A DNA stretch of 64,000 nt from Thalassotalea crassostreae (GTDB lineage Bacteria; Pseudomonadota; Gammaproteobacteria; Enterobacterales; Alteromonadaceae): positions 2,604,001-2,668,000 of the forward strand of contig NZ_CP017689.1 in the NCBI RefSeq assembly GCF_001831495.1, read 5' to 3'. Below are positions 32,826-41,871 of this stretch, piece after piece; within the stretch, counting starts at the first letter, position 1; each line of letters opens with the position of its first letter. The position numbers and the translations under genes were made by a program. The notes beneath the pieces are model-generated. The model had not been told where the DNA came from, searched no databases, and saw only the letters and a program-made list of their open reading frames with translations.

Positions 32826-33590
32826 ATGAAAAAATTACTATGTTTTGCATTAGTAATCATTGCGTCAATTTCCACAACTTTTGCATCAGAAGAAGACGAT
32901 TTAGTAAAAAAAATTAAACAATTTGAGCACGGTAAATTTGCATACGCGAGCATTAACGTGATCCGAAAAGCACCATTAAAGGGTTTAGAAGATTATTACG
33001 AAGTCGAAATCAATGGACAAACACTTATCATTCACAAAGACGGCCAAAATGCGATCGTAGGTTTTGCATTCGACTTAGAATCTATGACTAACCTTAGTCA
33101 AACATACAAACTCTCTAAGATAGGTAAAGTTGCTAAAGTTGAGATAGAGAAACTTAAAGAAGATAACTTTGTCACCTTCACACCAAGTGTGAAAAAAGTA
33201 GCCACTATGTATGTATTTACTGATACCACCTGTGGTTTCTGTAAAAAATTGCACAATGAGATAGATACTTATTTGGCCAATGGCGTAGAGGTTAAGTATA
33301 TTCCTTACCCTAGAAATGGTATGCGCGAAGGTGATAAAGGCTATGAAGAAGCGAAACAAATTATGTGCGCAGCCGACAGAAATAAAGCAATGCAAGAAAT
33401 TAAAGACGGTATCAGTTACGGTAAATATATCAAAGCAAATTACGGTGAACGATGCACACAAACAGTAGTTAATGGCAGGACAGCAGGCAGTAATATAGGT
33501 TTTAGCGGCACACCATTTATCTATTTATCTACAGGTGATTCGATACCGGGATATAAAAGTGCAGATGCTATATTAAGACTATTAGATTAA
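32826..33590 (+). CDS. DsbC-like thiol:disulfide isomerase
   Basis: Periplasmic protein of the DsbC/DsbG family, 254 residues. It has a signal peptide (residues 1-20, cut after TTFA), an N-terminal dimerisation-like domain and a thioredoxin-like domain with CGFC at 136-139. The cis-Pro loop appears as FSGTPFIYLSTGD. Two further Cys (IMCAAD and ERCTQT) correspond to the second disulfide of DsbC. The CGFC core differs by one residue from E. coli CGYC. Its place beside dacA and ybeD is unusual for dsbC, which in E. coli lies with xerD and recJ, so this could be a second DsbC paralog. Confidence 0.82.
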   Translation: MKKLLCFALVIIASISTTFASEEDDLVKKIKQFEHGKFAYASINVIRKAPLKGLEDYYEVEINGQTLIIHKDGQNAIVGFAFDLESMTNLSQTYKLSKIGKVAKVEIEKLKEDNFVTFTPSVKKVATMYVFTDTTCGFCKKLHNEIDTYLANGVEVKYIPYPRNGMREGDKGYEEAKQIMCAADRNKAMQEIKDGISYGKYIKANYGERCTQTVVNGRTAGSNIGFSGTPFIYLSTGDSIPGYKSADAILRLLD

Positions 33591-33775
33591 GTACGATTGT
33601 TGCTACTGATAAAGTTAAAGAAATAAATTTAGGTAATTATTGCTATTATAATAATCAGTATTGAAATATAAGCTCGCCGTACCCACATAGAGACTTAAGC
33701 ACAAAGGCGGCAATTGAGGCGGCGTTTTAAGCAGATAGCTAGATTGGCGAGCAAATAAATTATTAAGAGAGAAAT

Positions 33776-34039
33776 ATGAAAACCAAATTTAACGAATTAC
33801 TTGAATTTCCATGTGTATTAAATTTTAAAGTAATGGGTTTGGCTGTTGAAAATTTACCTGACTTGGTTATTGAGGTGTTACAGCAAGATACACCAGGCGA
33901 TTATGTCCCTAAAATAAAGCCTAGTAGTAAAGGCAACTACCATTCTATTTCTATTGCCGTTCGAGTCACTAGTCAACAGCATATTGAAAAGTTATATAAA
34001 GAATTATCTGCGATTGAAGAGGTCCGCTACGTTCTTTAA
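33776..34039 (+). CDS. ybeD: YbeD family protein (DUF493)
   Basis: A small ACT-like alpha/beta protein of 87 residues. Its pattern (FNELLEFPCVLNFKVMGLA, YHSISIAVRVTS, HIEKLYKELSAIEEVRYVL) is that of YbeD, which precedes lipB in E. coli. Its function is not settled; a regulatory role linked to lipoate metabolism has been proposed from context. ATG start with GAGAG upstream. Confidence 0.92.
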   Translation: MKTKFNELLEFPCVLNFKVMGLAVENLPDLVIEVLQQDTPGDYVPKIKPSSKGNYHSISIAVRVTSQQHIEKLYKELSAIEEVRYVL

Positions 34040-34196
34040 AAACAGAACTTTGTTTAACGACAAAAATTATATAAAGTTCTAAATTAAGTAAACGTCTAAA
34101 TAGAACTTCGATACAAACGGTTATAAATACGTAAGTCCATTGTTAGTATTGCTGCAATTCCGAGCAACTAGCAGTGGATTTTTTACATTAAAAAGG

Positions 34197-34202
34197 TATA
34201 AT
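34197..34202 (+). promoter_or_regulatory. Likely -10 element for lipB-lipA
   Basis: A perfect TATAAT hexamer lies 32 bases before the lipB TTG. The -35 is weak (TGGATT about 16 bases upstream). Position in the short gap between ybeD and lipB supports a promoter. Confidence 0.5.
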
Positions 34203-34233
34203 CGCGGTCTATTTTTTATGGTGAGAATTTAGC

Positions 34234-34875
34234 TTGAAACACCCATTAGTTATTCGTCAATTAGGTACTATGGACTACGAAAAAGTTTGGCATGCAATGC
34301 AAGACTTTACCGATAGTCGAGATGATAGCGTTGATGATGAGTTATGGCTCGTAGAGCATCCCCCTGTTTTTACTCAAGGACAAGCAGGAAAAGAAGAACA
34401 CCTTTTAATGCCTGGTGATATTCCAGTGGTTAAAGTTGACCGTGGTGGACAAGTGACTTATCACGGACCAGGTCAACAAGTGATTTATTTTATGATCAAC
34501 TTGCGTCGTCGTAAGATGGGGGTACGTGATTTGGTCACATTAATCGAAAACAGCATAGTGAATATGCTTGCCAAACATAATATTGAAGCCAACGCCAAGC
34601 CCGATGCTCCGGGTGTCTATGTCGATGGCAAAAAGATTGCTTCCTTAGGGCTTCGAGTGCGTAAAGGTTGCTCGTTTCACGGTTTAGCAATCAATGTGAA
34701 CATGGATATGTCACCGTTTTTACGCATTAACCCATGTGGTTATGCTGGATTAGAAATGGTTCAGAGCAAAGAACTTAATGGCCCAAGTACTGTTGAACAA
34801 GCAGGAAACGATTTAGTTGTTGAACTAAAAGAATTATTACAAGCTGAGAACGTCAGCTTCGCTACAGGTTTATAA
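34234..34875 (+). CDS. lipB: Lipoyl(octanoyl) transferase LipB
   Basis: Transfers octanoyl from acyl carrier protein to lipoyl domains of dehydrogenase complexes. Motifs: [41 protein letters not shown] and [24 protein letters not shown], containing the conserved Lys and the Cys ([10 protein letters not shown]) of the active site. 213 residues. TTG start at 34234; no ATG fits the conserved N-terminus ([10 protein letters not shown]). lipA follows five bases after the stop. Confidence 0.96.
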   Translation: MKHPLVIRQLGTMDYEKVWHAMQDFTDSRDDSVDDELWLVEHPPVFTQGQAGKEEHLLMPGDIPVVKVDRGGQVTYHGPGQQVIYFMINLRRRKMGVRDLVTLIENSIVNMLAKHNIEANAKPDAPGVYVDGKKIASLGLRVRKGCSFHGLAINVNMDMSPFLRINPCGYAGLEMVQSKELNGPSTVEQAGNDLVVELKELLQAENVSFATGL

Positions 34876-34880
34876 ACGTC

Positions 34881-35864
34881 ATGACAGATACTACTGAAAC
34901 TAAAAAGTCGACTCGCGTAGAACCGGGTACAAAAATGCGCGATGCCGAGAAAATGGCTCACATCCCAATTCAGGTAATTCCAAGTGAACGCGAAAATATG
35001 TTGCGTAAACCTGATTGGTTAAAGATCCGTTTACCACGCACCAGCGAAAACATTGATAAAGTAAAACAAGGTCTTCGTAAAGGTGGATTGCATTCAGTTT
35101 GTGAAGAAGCGTCATGCCCTAACCTTGCGGAATGTTTTAACCACGGTACGGCAACATTTATGATCTTAGGTGACATTTGTACTCGTCGTTGTCCATTTTG
35201 TGACGTTGGCCACGGTCGCCCATTAGCGGCAGATCAAGAAGAACCGAAAAAACTGGCATTAACGCTTAAAGACATGGCGTTAAAGTATGTAGTTATCACT
35301 TCCGTTGACCGCGATGATTTACGTGACGGTGGGGCACAACAGTTTGCTGACTGTATTACTGAAATCGCAGAGCACGCTCCGCATACTAAAGTTGAAATCC
35401 TAGTACCGGATTTCCGTGGTCGTATGGACCGAGCATTAGATATTTTAAATGCAGCGCCGCCACACGTTTTTAACCATAACTTAGAAACAGCGCCACGCCT
35501 ATACAAAATGGCGCGTCCAGGTGCTAACTATCAATGGTCTCTGGATTTATTGAAGAAGTTTGGTGAAGCCAATCCAACCGTACCGACAAAATCAGGTTTG
35601 ATGGTAGGTTTAGGCGAAACTAACGAAGAAATTTTAGAAGTGATGCGCGACTTACGAGCTCACGGTGTAACTATGCTAACGATTGGTCAATACTTGCAAC
35701 CAAGTAAACACCATTTACCAGTTGAACGTTATGTTCACCCTGATGACTTTGCCATGTTTAAACGTGAAGCAGATAAAATGGGCTTTGAACATGCAGCCTG
35801 TGGTCCGCTAGTTCGTAGTTCTTATCATGCTGACAAACAAGCTGCTGGTGAAGAAGTAAAATAA
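34881..35864 (+). CDS. lipA: Lipoyl synthase LipA
   Basis: Radical-SAM enzyme that inserts two sulfurs into protein-bound octanoyl groups. The auxiliary cluster motif ([12 protein letters not shown]) and the radical-SAM motif (CTRRCPFC) are intact, and the C-terminal serine for the auxiliary cluster lies in [10 protein letters not shown]. 327 residues, typical. ATG start. A strong terminator follows. Confidence 0.98.
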   Translation: MTDTTETKKSTRVEPGTKMRDAEKMAHIPIQVIPSERENMLRKPDWLKIRLPRTSENIDKVKQGLRKGGLHSVCEEASCPNLAECFNHGTATFMILGDICTRRCPFCDVGHGRPLAADQEEPKKLALTLKDMALKYVVITSVDRDDLRDGGAQQFADCITEIAEHAPHTKVEILVPDFRGRMDRALDILNAAPPHVFNHNLETAPRLYKMARPGANYQWSLDLLKKFGEANPTVPTKSGLMVGLGETNEEILEVMRDLRAHGVTMLTIGQYLQPSKHHLPVERYVHPDDFAMFKREADKMGFEHAACGPLVRSSYHADKQAAGEEVK

Positions 35865-35887
35865 CCCTGTAGACAATTTAAACTAAG

Positions 35888-35910
35888 AAGGCGCATTAGC
35901 GCCTTTTTTG
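35888..35910 (+). terminator. Rho-independent terminator after lipA
   Basis: Stem AAGGCGC / GCGCCTT with loop ATTA, followed by a run of T residues. It ends the ybeD-lipB-lipA transcript. Confidence 0.9.
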
Positions 35911-36130
35911 TTGCCTCAAAAACGCCCTTCCTCCATAAAGTATCGCTATTTGAGCCCTTAAAGTAACTTTTCTTATACTTTTTTCGTTTTGGTATAACAC
36001 CGCTAATTTCGCTGATAACATTGATTTTGTTGAACTTACGAAGTGAAAGGTTTATGCACGTTAATCATTGAAATTTTCAGTTGTATTCAAGTTAGATAAC
36101 GTTAAATCGTATTAAATAAGGAACAAGACA

Positions 36131-36709
36131 ATGAGAGTTTTTATTATTATTTCAATGATGTTATTAAGCGGTTGTACAGCGACTCAATACGTTTGGGAAG
36201 ATGATTATGAAACTGAACGCTTTACTGGCTATCACGTAAATGAACAAACTAAACAATTAACGGTTCAGTCGGACATTAATGAATATCAGTTTCAAATTTC
36301 AGAGCCTCTTGTTGAGAGTTTAAAATTGGCTCAGAACAGCCAGCACATTGTTGAATCAATTAATATTAAAGGTGATAAGAGTTTTGTTTGGGGGACTGTA
36401 TTTCTTAATTCAGAAGGCAAGTATTATAGCGACGAAGATATTGCCATATTAAGTGAACTAGAAAATAGGCCCGTCGCCTATCACCCAAGCCGCTTTAATG
36501 AAACCATTCAAGGATATAAATTAAAGGAAAAATCTAACTTAGTGTTTACGCCGTTTGAACGAGAACGAAAAAGAGAGGTGCTTGACCCTGACTCCCCCAT
36601 TGAAATTGCAGGCCAAGTAATTGCGACCCCCTTTGCAATGGCCTTTGATACTGTGGTTATTGTTGGCGCAACGATATTTTTTCTACCACTGATGATTTTA
36701 GGCCATTAA
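36131..36709 (+). CDS. Lipoprotein of unknown function
   Basis: A 192-residue protein with a signal sequence and lipobox LSGC (Cys near residue 15), so probably an outer- or inner-membrane lipoprotein. The middle is polar. The C-terminus has a strongly hydrophobic segment (MAFDTVVIVGATIFFLPLMILGH, about 169-191), which is unusual for an outer-membrane lipoprotein and suggests insertion in the inner membrane. The family is not recognised. It stands alone between the lipA terminator and the thiamine locus. Confidence 0.75.
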   Translation: MRVFIIISMMLLSGCTATQYVWEDDYETERFTGYHVNEQTKQLTVQSDINEYQFQISEPLVESLKLAQNSQHIVESINIKGDKSFVWGTVFLNSEGKYYSDEDIAILSELENRPVAYHPSRFNETIQGYKLKEKSNLVFTPFERERKREVLDPDSPIEIAGQVIATPFAMAFDTVVIVGATIFFLPLMILGH

Positions 36710-36767
36710 AAGCAAAAACTGTTAAAAAGTGTTTCATCTAGTATCAATTTGTGGTTAAATCCGTGTC

Positions 36768-36873
36768 GACCAAGGGGTGCACCGTATCGTTGCGACAACG
36801 TACGAGGCTGAGATGTTCAAATGAAGAACAAACCCTTAAACCTGATCCGGATAATGCCGGCGTAGGGATGGTG
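36768..36873 (+). promoter_or_regulatory. TPP riboswitch aptamer (THI element)
   Basis: All conserved blocks of the thiamine pyrophosphate aptamer are present in order: GGGGTGC (36774-36780), GGCTGAGATG (36807 onward), ACCCTTA, and CCTGATCCGGATAATGCCGG followed by CGTAGGGA. A closing helix ACCA / TGGT joins 36769-36772 to 36869-36872. It controls the TonB-dependent receptor at 36954, which is therefore very probably a thiamine transporter. Confidence 0.95.
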
Positions 36874-36912
36874 AAATACAAAACCTCTATCCGTATTTCT
36901 TTCCTAAGCTTG

Positions 36913-36950
36913 ATCCGGATCTTTTTAATTGTTTAACAATAAAGAGATCC
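36913..36950 (+). promoter_or_regulatory. Expression platform of the TPP riboswitch (RBS sequestor and anti-sequestor)
   Basis: A hairpin of about 14 bp (36917-36931 with 36937-36950, one bulged A) hides the likely ribosome site AAAGAG (36941-36946) just before the ATG at 36954. Its 5' arm begins inside ATCCGGATC (36913-36921), which can pair perfectly over nine bp with GATCCGGAT (36844-36852) in the aptamer. The two pairings are mutually exclusive, which fits translational repression by TPP. Inferred from sequence complementarity only. Confidence 0.72.
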
Positions 36951-36953
36951 TTA

Positions 36954-39116
36954 ATGAAAAATGCAATTACCACGATTTTACTCGCTTCATTCTCAATGGC
37001 GACAGTGGCAGCCGAAACTGAAAACCAAACTGAAACTACAACTGACACAGAAAGTGTTGAGCGTATTGTTGTTACCGCTGATTTTCGCGAAAGCGACTTG
37101 TCAGAGACAGCAGGTTCAATAAGTGTATATTCTGCACAACGCGCCGAAGAAAGAGGCGCACAACATCTACAAGATATTCTAAGCGCAATACCAAATGTAA
37201 ACTTCGCATCAGGCGCATCTCGCAGCCGATTTTTGCAGGTTCGCGGCATTGGTGACCTAGAGCAATATGCTGAGCCTAAATACTACCCTTCTGTTGGTAT
37301 CATGCTAGATGATATTGAACTTGGTGATGCAGCTAATGCGGGTATGTTATTTGATACCCAGCAAGTAGAAGTATTACGTGGCCCTCAAGGCACTCGTTTC
37401 GGCTCTAGTGCGTTTGCCGGTATGGTGAAAGTTAAATCAAACCCAGCAAGTGAAGAGTTTGAAGGCAAGGTTTCGACCGGCTTTGGTAATTATGGCAGTT
37501 ATAACGGCGGATTAGTGCTAAGCAGTGGATTAACAGAGTCTTTACGTGCAAGAGTTGCGGTGCAAAGCAACCAGAGCGACGGTTTTTATGAGAATAAACA
37601 CCTAGATAAAGATGACACTGCAAATATCGATGAAACCACAGCTCGTTTAAAGCTCGAATGGGACGCTAGCGAAAACCTACAAATTGATTTTAACCTTTTA
37701 TCTTTTGTTGCTGAAAATGGTATCGATTATTGGTCATTAGATAATGATCGCAATACATATTCAGACAATCCAGGTATGGATGATCAAGATACCATAGCAA
37801 TATCGGTTAAAGCGGATTGGCAAATAAATGATGAAAATCAATTGATTGCTATCGTTAACAGCGTCAACTCTGATCTAGATTATAGCTATGACGCCGATTG
37901 GATAAGCGCAGAATACTGTACTGAATTATATGTCTGTGATGGACCGTGGAGTGGCACTGAAGCTTTCTTAAGAGAGCGTGAAAAGTCATCTATTGATTTA
38001 CGCTTGGTAAACAGTAAGGCTACATTTGGCAAAGGCGATGGTCAGTTTGTATTCGGAATTTATGCCAGTGCACAAGAAGAAGACTTAAACTACCAATACG
38101 ACTTTGGCTACATCGGTGAGTCTTTAAGTACTTATGAAACAGATCGTGTTGCCATTTACGGTGAATATGAATACGGTTTCACTGATAAGTTAAGTGCATC
38201 TGTAGGTGTGCGCCTAGAAAAGTTCGAAGACGATTTCGAAGACTCATATGGCTTCACTACCGATCATAGTGATGATTTAGTTAACGGCGAAATTGCCATG
38301 GAATACAAGCAAAGTGACGATACCTTGCTATACGGCGTAATTGCTTTTGCCGAAAAGCCAAGTGGAGTTAACGTTTCAGCCATTGCACAAGTTGCAATGG
38401 TAGCTCCGGAATTTCAGGAGTTAATGAGCGGCAGATTAACTTTTGATGTTGAGTCGTTAACAAGCACAGAGTTAGGCATTAAAGGCGATTATTTTGACAA
38501 TCGTTTATCTACAAACTTTGCTCTTTTCCATTCGACTCGAGAAAATGCTCAATTAGAGAACTGGATGTATGATCCAAGCACTTACATTTGGATCGGGTAT
38601 CTTGATTCATCATCTGATGTAACAAGCTACGGCGCAGAATTAGATCTTACTTTTTCGGCAACAGAGGATTTCATCTTAACCGCTTCTTTAGGATTACTCG
38701 AAACAGAAGTTGAAAGTATAGAAACATTTGACCAAGATCTTTACCAAATCATTGTAAAAACTGACCGAGAACAAGCGAAGTCACCAAACTATCAATACAG
38801 TATTGGCGCACTTTGGTATATCGCGGACAGTTTAAATGCTAGCGTATCTGTTGACGGCAAAGGTGACAGCTACTTTGGATATTATCACGATGGCAAACTA
38901 GACAGTACTCTGTCAGTAAACGCCAGCGTAGAATGGTCAACAGACAACTTAAGCATACGTTTATGGGGTCGTAATCTAACTGATGAAGATAATCAGGTGC
39001 ATGGATTATACAGCGCGTCTGATCCACGTGTAGATTATGCCTACTGGAGCAATCAAACTTATGTCCAGCTAGGTGAGCCTAGAACCTACGGCATTAACGC
39101 TAGCTACGCATTTTAG
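36954..39116 (+). CDS. TonB-dependent receptor, probable thiamine transporter
   Basis: Outer-membrane TonB-dependent receptor of 720 residues. It has a signal peptide (residues 1-21, cut near TVAA-ET), a TonB-box region (VERIVVTADF, about 38-47), a plug domain (SAQRAEERGAQHLQDILSAIPN, VEVLRGPQGTRFGSSAFAGMV) and a 22-strand-type barrel ending in the aromatic INASYAF. The TPP riboswitch in its leader is the evidence for thiamine or a thiamine precursor as substrate. pnuT lies downstream, beyond a convergent oxygenase-like gene. ATG start; the ribosome site lies in the sequestor hairpin. Confidence 0.9.
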   Translation: MKNAITTILLASFSMATVAAETENQTETTTDTESVERIVVTADFRESDLSETAGSISVYSAQRAEERGAQHLQDILSAIPNVNFASGASRSRFLQVRGIGDLEQYAEPKYYPSVGIMLDDIELGDAANAGMLFDTQQVEVLRGPQGTRFGSSAFAGMVKVKSNPASEEFEGKVSTGFGNYGSYNGGLVLSSGLTESLRARVAVQSNQSDGFYENKHLDKDDTANIDETTARLKLEWDASENLQIDFNLLSFVAENGIDYWSLDNDRNTYSDNPGMDDQDTIAISVKADWQINDENQLIAIVNSVNSDLDYSYDADWISAEYCTELYVCDGPWSGTEAFLREREKSSIDLRLVNSKATFGKGDGQFVFGIYASAQEEDLNYQYDFGYIGESLSTYETDRVAIYGEYEYGFTDKLSASVGVRLEKFEDDFEDSYGFTTDHSDDLVNGEIAMEYKQSDDTLLYGVIAFAEKPSGVNVSAIAQVAMVAPEFQELMSGRLTFDVESLTSTELGIKGDYFDNRLSTNFALFHSTRENAQLENWMYDPSTYIWIGYLDSSSDVTSYGAELDLTFSATEDFILTASLGLLETEVESIETFDQDLYQIIVKTDREQAKSPNYQYSIGALWYIADSLNASVSVDGKGDSYFGYYHDGKLDSTLSVNASVEWSTDNLSIRLWGRNLTDEDNQVHGLYSASDPRVDYAYWSNQTYVQLGEPRTYGINASYAF

Positions 39117-39141
39117 TTGGCTAGTATTTACCAATGAGGCC

Positions 39142-39173
39142 AGTCTTTGGGAGCGAGTATAGTCCCAAAGACT
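39142..39173. terminator. Hairpin between the receptor and the oxygenase gene
   Basis: Eleven-bp perfect stem AGTCTTTGGGA / TCCCAAAGACT with a ten-base loop lies between two convergent genes. It has no T-run on either side, so termination is likely but not certain. Confidence 0.45.
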
Positions 39174-39978
39174 AGTCCCATATACTTAAGTATTGCTGAA
39201 AATATTGTTCACTAGTGATAACCTCGCGACTATTTGATTCATTGGCAAAACGACTGATTTGAGTCTTTGGAAACGGCAAGGAAAACAGCGCAAACGAAGT
39301 ACGTGCTAGGTTTCTATTTGAACTTAGTTGCACACGGTGATTTAAAGCCTTGTATTCTCCTTTGGTGAACCACTCGGTTAAATGCCCTAAAAAAGCAACA
39401 CACTTGTTCGTTGCCGGCAATGAATGCCAATCACCATTAAGATCTTGATATTGAAAGTCCTTATCAAAACCAAATGGAAAAACGGTGATTAACGATACAT
39501 CAGGATGTTCTGATAGCCGGGTATTATCTTCACCATATTGTTTAAGGTCATTAATCGCAGGATAAAAGTTTGCTGACATCATATGCCCAAAACTTTGTTG
39601 GTATTGAGTTAATACATCAGTTAGTTTAAGTTGCGTTAAAATTGCGTGTTCAAATGCTTTAACTTGTTGCTTCATTAGCGGCCATTGAAGCTTTATAATC
39701 GATTGAAACTCATCAGGGTATCGTTCGATGTCATAAAAATCAGAAAATACGAATGAGTGCAACATGTCACTCGAGGCTTGATTTGAGCTGTTCTCTTGAC
39801 CGTAATAAGAGTAACCATCAAATGCAAAGCCAAAATATTTTTGCAAGAATTGTTTTCGATAGCTAAACGGCTTTTCGACAAAATTTTGTAGTTGAGCAGC
39901 TAATTCAGAACTATCCATAATCGGCTGTTCAGAATAAAAAATTGGGCTACTCGCTGTATTAATAATATTAAGTTTCAT
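39172..39978 (-). CDS. 2-oxoglutarate/Fe(II)-dependent oxygenase family protein (IPNS-like)
   Basis: A 268-residue protein whose C-terminal half has the layout of the isopenicillin N synthase/2OG oxygenase superfamily. The iron triad appears as H158-x-D160 (EHPDVSLITVFPFG) and H214 (ALNHRVQLS), with the 2OG/substrate-binding RxS at 226-228 (ARTSFALFSLP). These are the family ligands, so activity is plausible. Substrate is unknown. It sits between the riboswitch-controlled receptor and pnuT, convergent with the former and divergent from the latter (about 60 bases between starts). A role on thiamine, its pyrimidine or thiazole part, or a related compound is inferred only from context. Confidence 0.72.
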   Translation of the reverse strand: MKLNIINTASSPIFYSEQPIMDSSELAAQLQNFVEKPFSYRKQFLQKYFGFAFDGYSYYGQENSSNQASSDMLHSFVFSDFYDIERYPDEFQSIIKLQWPLMKQQVKAFEHAILTQLKLTDVLTQYQQSFGHMMSANFYPAINDLKQYGEDNTRLSEHPDVSLITVFPFGFDKDFQYQDLNGDWHSLPATNKCVAFLGHLTEWFTKGEYKALNHRVQLSSNRNLARTSFALFSLPFPKTQISRFANESNSREVITSEQYFQQYLSIWD

Positions 39979-40041
39979 TTGAATTAACGTTACTCTAAGT
40001 TTGAGTGTTAGTTTTAAAAAGAGTTGAAAATAGGATTAACC

Positions 40042-40632
40042 ATGTCGATATCGACCATTTTAGAGATTTGCGCAACACTATCAAGTCTGATCTATATCAT
40101 TTTATTAATCAAAGAAAACCGATTATGCTGGCCCTTTGGCATAGTAGGCTCAGCGCTAAGTATCTATTTGATGCTCAGTGTAAAGCTTTATTCAGAAGCA
40201 ATATTATACAGCTACTATGTTGTCGTTGGCTTTTGGGGTTGGATGCGTTGGCATCAACTGGAAAGTCTACGCAATAATAAACAAGATAACCCTATAATCC
40301 ATTGGACAATAGGAAAACATCTAAAAGCTATCTTTGTTTGTAGTCTAATGGCTATTGGCTTGGGCATGTTTTTTCAAACAACAACCGACGCCGAGCGCCC
40401 GATTATCGACGCCTTTACGACAATATTTTCTTTTTTAGCAACATATATGGAAGTGACAAAGGTATTGGCGACTTGGGTTTACTGGATTGTGCTCAACCTT
40501 GCAGCAATTTGGTTATACAAGGATCGTGAATTAGACATTTACGCCGCGCTTACCGGCGTATACGCGATACTATCAATATGGGGTTATATCCGCTGGAATA
40601 AGGCCTACCAATTACAGCAAGCCACCGTTTAA
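40042..40632 (+). CDS. pnuT: PnuC-family transporter, probable thiamine transporter PnuT
   Basis: Seven-helix-type membrane transporter of the PnuC family, 196 residues. Family motifs: WPFGIVGSALSIYLML, YSYYVVVGFWGWMRW, and VYWIVLNLAAIWLYKDRELDIYAALTGVYAILSIWGYIRW. PnuT members take up thiamine across the inner membrane by facilitated diffusion. Proximity to a TPP riboswitch and a TonB-dependent receptor favours thiamine over nicotinamide riboside. The likely start is ATG 40042 with AGGA upstream; a TTG 18 bases earlier is also open. It may not be under the riboswitch, because a minus-strand gene intervenes. Confidence 0.85.
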   Translation: MSISTILEICATLSSLIYIILLIKENRLCWPFGIVGSALSIYLMLSVKLYSEAILYSYYVVVGFWGWMRWHQLESLRNNKQDNPIIHWTIGKHLKAIFVCSLMAIGLGMFFQTTTDAERPIIDAFTTIFSFLATYMEVTKVLATWVYWIVLNLAAIWLYKDRELDIYAALTGVYAILSIWGYIRWNKAYQLQQATV

Positions 40633-40721
40633 AGCTTACTTCCTAAAGCAGCTTCTGCACAAACTTAAAACTGTTTAGGGTTAAGTCGAATCGGTCACTA
40701 TTTATTCGTTTTCAAATCAAT

Positions 40722-40774
40722 AAGTAGGGTCAGATCATACTTATTTATCCAAAAAGTGTGATCTGACCCTACTT
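40722..40774. repeat. REP-like palindrome or miniature element between pnuT and aroC
   Basis: Two 21-bp arms (AAGTAGGGTCAGATCATACTT and its inverse at 40754-40774) pair with a single T/C difference, leaving an 11-base loop, and a run of T follows. It lies between convergent genes and may act as their terminator. The motif resembles palindromes that accompany IS200-type or REP-associated transposases, but no transposase is present here. Confidence 0.7.
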
Positions 40775-40778
40775 TTTT

Positions 40779-41867
40779 TTATTCGATGATTGGAGTTTTG
40801 CAGTGTGCGTCTTGGTTTTGTGCACTGTGACGCAGATAGTGGTCCATTAATGTAATTGCTAACATTGCTTCGGCAATTGGTACAGCACGGATACCAACAC
40901 ATGGATCGTGGCGACCACGAGTTATGATGTCTGTTGGTTCGCCATTTTCATCAATGGTTTTACCGCTGATGCCAATACTTGAGGTTGGCTTTAATGCGAT
41001 ATTAGCAACGATGTCTTGTCCTGATGAAATACCACCGAGAACACCACCTGCTGAATTAGAAAGGAAACCATCTGGCGTCATTTCGTCACGGTGTTCACTA
41101 CCGCGTTGTCGGACAGACTCAAAACCATCTCCTATCTCAATACCTTTTACGGCATTAATACTCATTAAACTATGTGCTATTTCCGCATCTAAACGATCAA
41201 ATATAGGCTCCCCTAAACCGACAGGAACGTTACTGGCAACGACTTTAACGGCAGCGCCTATTGAGTCTTTTTGACGTAATATGCCACGCAATAGTTCATC
41301 TAGTGAGTCTAGTTTAGATACATCTGGGAAAAAGAACGGGTTATTGCCAACTTCATCCCAGTCATAGTGCTCCGCCATTACATCACCAATTTGGCTGACA
41401 CAGGCTTTGATTTCCATGCCAAATTTTTGCTTTAAAAATTTCTTCGCAATTGAACCTGCGGCAACGCGCATTGCGGTTTCACGTGCAGATGAACGACCGC
41501 CACCTCGATAGTCTCTAAAGCCATATTTTTGAGTGTAGGTGTAATCGGCATGACCTGGACGAAATGATTGAGCGATATTTCCGTAATCTTTAGAGCGTTG
41601 ATCTTTGTTTTCGATGATCAAACCAATCGGTGTTCCGGTAGTTTTACCTTCAAACACGCCTGACATTATTTTTACGATGTCGTCTTCGCGACGTGCCGTG
41701 GTAAATCGAGAAGTCCCTGGTTTGCGTCGGTCTAAATCAATTTGTAGATCTTCTTCACAAATTTCAATACCTGGAGGGCAACCGTCAACAATCGCTCCTA
41801 ATGCCAATCCGTGACTTTCGCCAAAAGTTGTAACTGTAAATAATTTTCCAATTGAATTGCCGGACAT
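40779..41867 (-). CDS. aroC: Chorismate synthase (AroC)
   Basis: Last step of the shikimate pathway: 5-enolpyruvylshikimate-3-phosphate to chorismate, using reduced FMN. The three chorismate-synthase signatures are present: [48 protein letters not shown] and [17 protein letters not shown]. 362 residues, typical. ATG start. It follows prmB closely on the same strand, a common order in gammaproteobacteria. Confidence 0.98.
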   Translation of the reverse strand: MSGNSIGKLFTVTTFGESHGLALGAIVDGCPPGIEICEEDLQIDLDRRKPGTSRFTTARREDDIVKIMSGVFEGKTTGTPIGLIIENKDQRSKDYGNIAQSFRPGHADYTYTQKYGFRDYRGGGRSSARETAMRVAAGSIAKKFLKQKFGMEIKACVSQIGDVMAEHYDWDEVGNNPFFFPDVSKLDSLDELLRGILRQKDSIGAAVKVVASNVPVGLGEPIFDRLDAEIAHSLMSINAVKGIEIGDGFESVRQRGSEHRDEMTPDGFLSNSAGGVLGGISSGQDIVANIALKPTSSIGISGKTIDENGEPTDIITRGRHDPCVGIRAVPIAEAMLAITLMDHYLRHSAQNQDAHCKTPIIE

Positions 41868-41871
41868 AGTA

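Noticed and set aside
33075..33461. Minus-strand ORF opposite the DsbC-like gene
   Set aside because: Lies wholly inside a well-supported gene on the other strand and shows no recognisable product.
36887..37249. Minus-strand ORF opposite the TonB-dependent receptor start
   Set aside because: It overlaps the riboswitch expression platform and the receptor signal peptide, with no coding support.
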